64,000 bases of DNA from the NCBI GenBank assembly GCA_030437565.1, contig CP129291.1, positions 2,232,001 to 2,296,000 on the forward strand, read 5' to 3'. A program made the position numbers and the translations under genes. Shown here in pieces: positions 57,739 through 64,000 of the stretch. The notes beneath the pieces are model-generated. The model was given only the letters and a program-made list of their open reading frames with translations, did not search any database and was not told the DNA's origin. The DNA is from Terrilactibacillus sp. S3-3 (GTDB taxonomy: Bacteria > Bacillota > Bacilli > Bacillales > Sporolactobacillaceae). The number at the start of each line of letters is the position of its first letter. Positions within the stretch are counted from its first letter, which is position 1.

Positions 57739-58916
57739 TCAATGACGGCGCCGATTGCGGTTGCGAAGGAAAGTCGGAATGTCCAGTGTATCTTCATCTT
57801 CCGCCAGACTGTGAGAACGCCGGCCGAACTCTTGTCGTTCTTCATTGTCGCGATGAATTGTTCTTTGGATGTTGCCCCCGGCGCTCACGTTTTTTTTTGT
57901 TGAGGCTGGCTAGCCGCCTGCGGCTGCTGTGAGCGCGGTTTCGCATAGCCTGTATCGACCTCTTGAAATCCCGTGGCAATCACCGTCACCACAATCTCAT
58001 CATCCAGATCCTCGCTGATCACGGAACCGAAAATCATATTGACTTCTTGATCAGCTGCCGTTGCAACAATATCGGCGGCTTCGTTCACTTCGTAAAGGCT
58101 GAGATTCGAGCCGCCCCCGTATATATTCATCAAAACGCCTTTTGCGCCGTCAATGGATTTTTCAAGCAGCGGGCTGGAAATAGCCTTTTTTGCCGCTTCA
58201 GCCGCCCTATTTTCTCCGGAGGCAACGCCGATCGCCATCAGTGCCGATCCGCCTTCGGTCATGATCGTTTTAACATCGGCAAAATCCAGGTTGATCAGAC
58301 CCGGAACAGCAATCAAATCGGAAATACCTTGTACACCTTGGCGAAGCACATTATCAGCTTCCCTGAAAGCTTCAAGCATCGGCGTATTCTTGTCTACAAT
58401 CTCGAGCAGCCGGTCATTTGGAATGACAATGAGCGTATCCACTTTCTCCTTAAGATTGGCAATCCCGCCGGCCGCCTGATTGGCACGCTTGCGCCCTTCA
58501 AAAGTAAACGGCCTCGTGACAACACCGACTGTCAGCGCACCGACGTCCTTGGCGATCTCGGCAATGACCGGCGCCGCCCCCGTACCGGTACCGCCGCCCA
58601 TACCGGCCGTGACAAAAAAAACCATGTCGGCTCCCTTCAGTGCTTCCTCCACTTGTTCCCGACTTTCTTCGGCCGCTTTTTTCCCAATATCCGGATTTGC
58701 CCCGGCACCGAGACCGCGGGTCAATTTTTCTCCCAATTGCAGTTTGGTTTCTGCCTTCGACAGCTTGAGTGCCTGGCTATCTGTATTCACACAAATAAAT
58801 TCAACACCTTGGATACCGCTCTCAATCATGCGGTTGACGGCGTTGCTGCCCCCGCCTCCAACACCGATTACTTTTATCTGTGCAAGCTGTTCCATCTCCA
58901 CATCATAATCATACAT
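57739..58916 (-). CDS. ftsZ: Cell-division GTPase FtsZ (C-terminal frameshift)
   Basis: Tubulin-like division ring protein. [33 protein letters not shown] (tubulin signature), [11 protein letters not shown]. The ORF ends early in an A run near 57892. Shifting the frame gives [20 protein letters not shown], then the C-terminal peptide [18 protein letters not shown] with TGA at 57739. So the FtsA/SepF-binding tail is present and the break is an indel. About 391 residues. Confidence 0.97.
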
Positions 58917-58953
58917 GTTTCATTTCCTCCCATTTTATAATTCCGCCGCCTGA

Positions 58954-60231
58954 TTAATCGAAGAATAAATTAAACCAGTTTTTGACCCGTTTGGTTACCC
59001 CTTCATGCTCGCTCTGGTCATTATTCTTTTTCTGTTTTCTTTGCTTGGGTTCAGCATCATAACTATCGGGAGCAATAGCTGTTGCAACATCTTTTCCTTG
59101 CACTTTGACATTATGATAAGCGAACTGCAAAAGCCCAATGCACGCCGTATATTGAGGCTCGCGCACACCGATGTAGTCCGGCGCCGAAATTCGCACACTA
59201 TAATCGAATTCTTGCTGAGCAAGATCCAATATTCCCGGCATAGCGGTCACGCCGCCCGTCAGTACAATTCCCCCTGGAAGATCATAAATGCCAATTCTCT
59301 GCAGCTCCTCTTGTATGATATCAAAAATTTCCGCTACTCTTGGTTCAATAATTTCCGCCAAATCTTGCTGGTTGAATGTTTGGCTTGACGAACTTCCAAT
59401 TTTGGAGATCGTGAACACTTCTTCTTGAGAAGCCGTGTCGTAAAAAGCTGTTCCGTGTTTGATTTTGATTTTTTCCGCTTCTTCAGCAGGCGTCCTAAGT
59501 CCAATCGAAATATCCTTCGTGATATGATTGCCGCCGATTGGCAATTCAAAAGTGGACACCAATACCCCCTGATCGAAAACCGCAACGCTTGTTGACCCGC
59601 CGCCGATATCGATCAATGCCACACCGAGATTTTTTTCATCTTTCGATAGGGCAACAGAACCTAAAGCGAGAGGCTGCAGGCAAACATCGGCAACTTGCAA
59701 GCCGGCCTTTTCAACACACCGCAAAAGATTATGTAGAATGGTTTTGGAGCCTGTAATAAGCATCCCTTCCATTTCAAGCCTGACACCGATCATTCCCCTT
59801 GGATCATTGATTTCTTCCAGCCCGTCAACGATGAACTGCTGAGGGAGGACATCGATAATTTCTCTTTCGGGAGGAATGGACATCACCTGTGCGGCTTCTA
59901 TCACCCTGGCGATATCAACATCGCCAATTTCACGATTTTCACTGGAAACGGCCACAATGCCATGACAGGGCTGCAATTGTATATGGTTTCCAGACACGCC
60001 TACAATTGCGCTTTTAATATTTACGCCTACCATTCTTTCCGCTTGTTCAACAGCTTTTTGAATTGAACGAACAGTTTCATCAATATCAACAATGGAGCCT
60101 TTTCTCAGCCCGTGAGATGTTGACTTGCCAATTCCTATGACATTCAGCGATTCACCGGTCATTTCTCCAATAATGACTTTTACGTTGGATGTACCGATGT
60201 CTAAACTAACGTAAATGTCTTTGCTGTTCAT
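58954..60231 (-). CDS. ftsA: Cell-division protein FtsA
   Basis: Actin-like FtsZ membrane anchor. Intact 425 residues; YVSLDIGTSNVKVIIGE, LIDIGGGSTSVAVF, GIVLTGGVTAMPG nucleotide motifs; a C-terminal amphipathic helix GVTKRVKNWFNLFFD after a disordered Lys/Gln linker. It lies 38 bases upstream of ftsZ. Confidence 0.97.
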   Translation of the reverse strand: MNSKDIYVSLDIGTSNVKVIIGEMTGESLNVIGIGKSTSHGLRKGSIVDIDETVRSIQKAVEQAERMVGVNIKSAIVGVSGNHIQLQPCHGIVAVSSENREIGDVDIARVIEAAQVMSIPPEREIIDVLPQQFIVDGLEEINDPRGMIGVRLEMEGMLITGSKTILHNLLRCVEKAGLQVADVCLQPLALGSVALSKDEKNLGVALIDIGGGSTSVAVFDQGVLVSTFELPIGGNHITKDISIGLRTPAEEAEKIKIKHGTAFYDTASQEEVFTISKIGSSSSQTFNQQDLAEIIEPRVAEIFDIIQEELQRIGIYDLPGGIVLTGGVTAMPGILDLAQQEFDYSVRISAPDYIGVREPQYTACIGLLQFAYHNVKVQGKDVATAIAPDSYDAEPKQRKQKKNNDQSEHEGVTKRVKNWFNLFFD

Positions 60232-60594
60232 TCTATGGCACCTCCCTTACTGTGCATTATCTAAATAGAAGAGAATGTTTGGACAGCGAGATGACCATAT
60301 GCGAAGGAAAAAATCCGGTTCGGAAGAAGCAGACCTTTTCTCATCATCTTCTATTCAAACAAACAAAGTGTTTACAATGATGGTTAATTCGATTATAACA
60401 AAGTATTCAACATGACAAGGCGTATCCCTTTTTTCTTGAAGGAAATTATCGTGAAAAAAAAAACAGGTTTCTTTTTCCAGTCCAATATATATGATGAATG
60501 CCTAAATAATAAAGCCGAATTTAGAGAGGCTCAAACTAAATATAGTCTACACCAAGATGAACGCCTAGAAAAGACAAAATCAAGCCTGTCAAGG
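60232..60594. other. ftsA upstream region, no gene seen
   Basis: AT-rich stretch between ftsA and the repeat copy C. A TATAAT on the minus strand near 60391-60396 with a TTGTCA about 15 bases upstream is a possible ftsA promoter. A 63-codon plus-strand ORF (60412-60603) lacks a ribosome site and family features and enters the repeat; I treat it as chance. Confidence 0.5.
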
Positions 60595-60810
60595 ATAAAG
60601 TGAAACTTCAATCAGTGGAGGCTTTCTTCTATCCTCCGCTGATTGTTAGTTGCGGCCCACAGGATGTGGGTCACACAAACGTTGCCACAGGATGTGGCGC
60701 CTTTAGTCTGTGTTCCTAAGATCGGGCTTTTACGGGCAGTTGTCTCCAACCTATGCTTCTTCGAATTCGTTGAAGCCTTGAGGTGGAGTTTTACTGCCCG
60801 TTAATGCGGG
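60595..60810 (-). mobile_element. Hairpin repeat element, copy C (IS200/605-like, protein-less)
   Basis: Longest copy (216 bp). Minus orientation: left flank TTTAT, then CCCGCATTAACGGGCAGT...ACTGCCCGT, two CCACATCCTGTGG hairpins, and CAATCAG end hairpin with GGAGG/CCTCC in place of the GGGG/CCCC of copy A. It ends TTTCACTTTAT. It lies between divIB and ftsA. Confidence 0.75.
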
Positions 60811-60917
60811 ATAAAAAAATCCGGCCCGCTGGCTGCTGTATCAAGGATTTATCGAAAAAACCAACATCTGCCTGTTCTTATATTCTGCCATTCTTAGATT
60901 ATATCGGCATCCGTTCC

Positions 60918-61688
60918 TTATTTTTTAGTTTCTTTGCTTGTTTCTGATTCAGGTTCAAAATAGGCACCGACACTTAAATGAATCGTGCCGCGTTCATTTT
61001 TAGGCAAGTGCCTGGCTATGCTCGGATAGGCGGCAATATTTTTGGCAAAGGTGGCCGTGCCTGCCAGCACTCGATTGCCGTCATTCATATAAAGAACCAG
61101 ATTGCCGTCTTCTTCTTTGTCATGGATTAAATGGATATCGGAAATACCGTGAATAATATTTTGCGGACTATGCGCGAGTCCTTCCGCCGTTTTCTTCAAA
61201 AGCTGATCATGTTTAAAACCAATCAAGACCGGAGCATCCACCGGCAGCTGCCCTTTTGGCAGTTTGGCAAGCATGGTGCCGTTTTCCATAATTGGGTAGT
61301 AGGCGCCGTTTTCTTCAAGATAAGCTTTTCGGTTGTATTCTCGCACGCGGATCGTGACGCGATTTGGGAAATGCCTCTTGACGGCCGCCGATTTAACAAA
61401 CGGCAGCCTCTCAACCTTCTTTTTTATCGTCTTAACATCGGCATCCCAATAATGAGGACGATCCAAGAGCCCGCTTTGTTTAATAATGGCCGTACGGCTT
61501 GTATAATGTTCGCCGCTGACATCGACATGAGTCACTTTACTTAACGGGGATTGAAAATAAACAATGATGAGCACCAAAATGAAAAAAACAGCGGCATAAA
61601 AGACAAAGCGCCGGTTGGCCTTTTGTTTGCGCTCCTGTTTCAATCTTGGCAGCCGGTCCTCTAATGGTATCACATTTTTCTCAGTCAT
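60918..61688 (-). CDS. divIB: Cell-division protein DivIB/FtsQ
   Basis: Bitopic division protein. I start at MTEKNVIPLEDRLPRLKQERKQKANRRFV (61688) after GAGGTG; the longer frame to 61862 runs through repeat copy D and is spurious. One membrane segment (FYAAVFFILVLIIVYF), then the POTRA domain VTHVDVSGEHYTSRTAIIKQSGL and a beta domain. About 256 residues, intact. Confidence 0.93.
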   Translation of the reverse strand: MTEKNVIPLEDRLPRLKQERKQKANRRFVFYAAVFFILVLIIVYFQSPLSKVTHVDVSGEHYTSRTAIIKQSGLLDRPHYWDADVKTIKKKVERLPFVKSAAVKRHFPNRVTIRVREYNRKAYLEENGAYYPIMENGTMLAKLPKGQLPVDAPVLIGFKHDQLLKKTAEGLAHSPQNIIHGISDIHLIHDKEEDGNLVLYMNDGNRVLAGTATFAKNIAAYPSIARHLPKNERGTIHLSVGAYFEPESETSKETKK

Positions 61689-61784
61689 TGTTTGCAGCAC
61701 CTCATTTGCTTCTCTTGCATAAGCTTGTCCATCGTCCATCAGGTAAGCGAGCGATCTATGAAGTAAGGACCGGTAAAACCGGGG

Positions 61785-61987
61785 ATAAGGTGAAACTTCA
61801 ATCAGTTGTGTTTTCTTCCACCCAACACTGATTGTTAGCTCTTGCCCACAGGATGTGGGCACACAGACGTTGCCACAGGATGTGGCGCCTTTAGTCTATG
61901 TTCCTAAAACCGGGCTTATCTTCCACTTATGCTTCTTCGAATTCATTGAAGACTTAAGGCGGGAGTCTTACTGCCCGTTAATGCGGG
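61785..61987 (-). mobile_element. Hairpin repeat element, copy D (IS200/605-like, protein-less)
   Basis: 203-bp copy between murG and divIB, where B. subtilis has murB. Minus orientation: flank GTTAT, CCCGCATTAACGGGCAGTAAG, GAATTCGAAGAAGCATA, two CCACATCCTGTGG hairpins, ends TTTCACCTTAT. The second arm ACTGCCCGT is deleted. Confidence 0.7.
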
Positions 61988-62061
61988 ATAACAGCTATTG
62001 CCAATTAATGTGTTTAAATTATACCATACCCCGTTCAAACTTTAGCTACTAACCGATCCCT

Positions 62062-63168
62062 TCATTTCTTTTCGTTCGCCATGTTGATGATTAACCGGCA
62101 AAGACTGCGGGCAGCATCCGGTTTGCCTTGTTCAAGTGCTGCGCGATGCATGTTTTCTAAAGAAGCGGTGTCATTTAACAAATGATCGATCAATCCGAAC
62201 ATTTTCTGACCGTTTAAGTCTTTTTCCAATAATACTTTGGCCGCACCATTTTCGGCGATCGCCCGCGCATTTTTTTCTCTTGATGATTATTTGTGACGTA
62301 CGGGCTTGGAATAAGAATGCTCGGAATGCCCAGCGCCGTCAGTTCCGCTATCGATGTTGCGCCGGCCCGGCAGCAGGCCAGATCCGTTGCAGCGAGCACA
62401 TCCGGCATCTCATGGATAAACGGCACAATCTTCACATTATCCGGATTTCCCGATGCTTCGACCTGCCGCATCACTTTCTCATAATGCACTTCTCCCGTTA
62501 CGTAAACGATCTGATAAGGCTTGTTCTTTAATTCCTTCATCATGCTGATCACAGCATCGTTAATCGGCCTGGCCCCCCGGCTGCCGCCAACGATAAGAAC
62601 CGTTTTTTTTTCGTCTTGGAGAGAGACCCAAGGCCGTGCGCCCTTTGCGGCCATTCCCGTTCATGACCTCTGAAGCACGCGGGTTCCCTGTCAGGACAAC
62701 CTTATTTTCCGGGAAAAAGGGACGCGCCGCTTCAAGAGAGATCGCCACTTTATCCACATAACGGCTCAAAAATTTATTCGTTAAACCTGGAACGCTGTTT
62801 TGCTCATGAATCATCGTCTTCACTCCGCGCTTTGCACCCGCAAAAACGACCGGCCCGCAGACATATCCTCCGGTTCCGATAATGACATCCGGACGAAAGG
62901 CTTTAATGATTCTTTTACTTTTAGATACCCCTCTTAAAAAACGATAAATCGTTTTGATATTTTCAAATGACAATTTTCTTTTAAAGCCGGTAATGTTCAG
63001 CGATTCAAACGGGATGCCTTCCCGAGCAACAATGTTTTTTTCAAGACCTTTTTCCGTACCGATATAAAGAAACTCCGTATCAGGCGCAAGGCGTTTTAAT
63101 TCTTTAATAATCGCCATCGCCGGGTAAATATGCCCGCCGGTTCCTCCGCCGGTCAAAATAACTCTCAT
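62062..63168 (-). CDS. murG: MurG, lipid II-forming GlcNAc transferase (frameshifted)
   Basis: Adds GlcNAc to lipid [21 protein letters not shown] at 63168 after [79 protein letters not shown]. Breaks are near 62620 and 62275. Corrected end [13 protein letters not shown] at 62062; about 368 residues. No murB follows. Confidence 0.95.
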
Positions 63169-63230
63169 GACATTCACTCCTTGTTTCCTTTTCAAATCCT
63201 GTATTCATCGATCATATTTCCTGCAAAACA

Positions 63231-63266
63231 AACTGCAAACCCTGTTGTGTCTAAACAGGGTCTGCA
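63231..63266 (-). terminator. Terminator-like hairpin after spoVE
   Basis: CTGCAGACCCTGTT...ACAGGGTTTGCAG followed by TTTGTTTTG on the minus strand, just after the spoVE stop. Confidence 0.6.
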
Positions 63267-63276
63267 GAACGGCCTA

Positions 63277-64000
63277 TTAAAACCGCGTATAACGGCTGAT
63301 ATTTAATAATACGCCTATCGAAACCAACATTAAGGTCAAAGATGACCCGCCGTAGCTTAAGAAAGGAAGGGTGATTCCTGTCACCGGCATGAGCCCGGTT
63401 ACTACAGCGATATTAATCATCACTTGTATCGCGATCATGCCGACAATGCCGACAGCCAGCAAACTGCCGAATAAATCGGGCGCACCGATCGCAATGCGAA
63501 TACCTCTCCACATGAGCAGACAAAATAATAATAAAACAAATCCGGCGCCAATGAAACCAAGTTCTTCAGAAATTATCGAAAAAATGAAATCTGTTTGCGG
63601 CTCAGGAAGGTATTGATACTTTTGTCTGCTCTGGCCGAGCCCAAACCCAAGCAGCCCGCCGGGACCGATCGCTAAAAGTGATTGAATGATTTGAAAGCCG
63701 CTGCCCAGCGGATCATGCCAGGGATTCAAAAAAGATGTAATCCGTTTTATTCGGTACGGTGCGGAAATAATCAAAGCACAGACACCGGCAACACCAAAGA
63801 GACCCATGAAAACAAAATGCTTGATTCGCGCCCCGGCAATAAAGATCATCACCATACAGGTGGTGACAAGTACGGTCCCCGTTCCCAAATCGGGCTGAAG
63901 CATGATCAGGCCGAAAGCCAGGAACACCAGTCCCAAAGACGGCAAGAGTCCTTTTCTTATTGTCGTCACATATTTTTGGTGTTCAGACAAATATTTTGCC
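63277..64000 (-). CDS. spoVE: SEDS glycosyltransferase SpoVE/FtsW family (partial)
   Basis: Multi-pass peptidoglycan polymerase. LMLQPDLGTGTVLV, GGLLGFGLGQSRQKYQYLPEPQTDFIFSIISEELGFIGAG and GLMPVTGITLPFLSYGGSSL are SEDS signatures. The N-terminal half lies beyond the window end; the frame stays open to base 64000. Named SpoVE from its place upstream of murG, though FtsW cannot be excluded. Confidence 0.88.
   Translation of the reverse strand, partial: AKYLSEHQKYVTTIRKGLLPSLGLVFLAFGLIMLQPDLGTGTVLVTTCMVMIFIAGARIKHFVFMGLFGVAGVCALIISAPYRIKRITSFLNPWHDPLGSGFQIIQSLLAIGPGGLLGFGLGQSRQKYQYLPEPQTDFIFSIISEELGFIGAGFVLLLFCLLMWRGIRIAIGAPDLFGSLLAVGIVGMIAIQVMINIAVVTGLMPVTGITLPFLSYGGSSLTLMLVSIGVLLNISRYTRF

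Noticed and set aside
58480..58908. Long plus-strand ORFs opposite ftsZ and other genes
   Set aside because: They are antisense shadows in GC-rich coding DNA without ribosome sites or family features.
60412..60603. 63-codon ORF upstream of ftsA as a gene
   Set aside because: No ribosome site, AT-rich low-complexity composition, and its end lies in the repeat element.
60918..61862. Long DivIB starting at 61862
   Set aside because: The extra N-terminal residues are translated from repeat copy D and lack a ribosome site; the ATG at 61688 gives the family N-terminus.

Overview
The window is a stretch of chromosome from an endospore-forming member of the Bacillales. The gene order is the classical Bacillus one, read mostly on the minus strand: ffh-ylxM-ftsY-smc-rnc-acpP-fabG-fabD-plsX-fapR, recG-sdaAA-sdaAB-yloU, rpmB and spoVM, thiN-rpe-rsgA-prkC-stp-rsmB-fmt-priA-coaBC-rpoZ-gmk-remA-yicC, rqcH, the pyr operon, rluD-lspA-ylyA-ileS, divIVA-ylmH-ylmG-sepF-ylmE-pgeF-ylmC, sigG-sigE-spoIIGA, ftsZ-ftsA-divIB-murG-spoVE. 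Sporulation genes (spoVM, spoIIGA, sigE, sigG, spoVE) show a spore former. The genus cannot be fixed from the sequence. Genes usual in the Bacillus subtilis versions of these loci but absent here are yloV/fakA, def, pyrP and murB.

The main caveat is sequence quality. About two thirds of the protein genes, including essential ones (ffh, smc, fabD, plsX, priA, ileS, ftsZ, carB, murG), are split by one or more frameshifts, mostly in A/T or G/C homopolymer runs. Adding or removing a base restores a full-length family protein each time it was tried. I treat these as base-call or assembly indels and give one frame-corrected span per gene. Intact genes include ftsY, acpP, sdaAB, rpmB, spoVM, rpe, gmk, remA, pyrE, pyrK, carA, pyrR, ylmH, sepF, ylmC, ftsA and divIB.

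Layout. 1-8.6 kb: protein-targeting GTPases, the SMC condensin and RNase III, with a degraded IS607-family element between smc and ftsY. 8.8-12.7 kb: fatty-acid and phospholipid genes with the FapR repressor and two FapR operators. 12.8-17.8 kb: a secreted protein of unknown function on the plus strand, RecG, the two-subunit serine dehydratase and an Asp23 protein. 18-34 kb: ribosome, kinase/phosphatase, translation-initiation, primosome and nucleotide genes, with rqcH divergent. 34-44.7 kb: the complete pyrimidine operon with two PyrR attenuators. 44.8-51 kb: RluD, LspA, a DksA-like protein and IleS behind a T-box. 51-64 kb: division and sporulation cluster with a 21-bp-spaced spoIIG-type promoter.

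The most interesting unexplained structure is a family of four dispersed 150-216 bp elements (16498-16649, 54591-54779, 60595-60810, 61785-61987) plus a 17-bp fragment at 17911. They have a hairpin near each end, sharp CCCGC and CTTAT/TTTAT ends, and a TTTAT-like left flank. They look like protein-less IS200/IS605-type elements carrying a TnpB omega-RNA-like scaffold, with different flanking sequence downstream of each.
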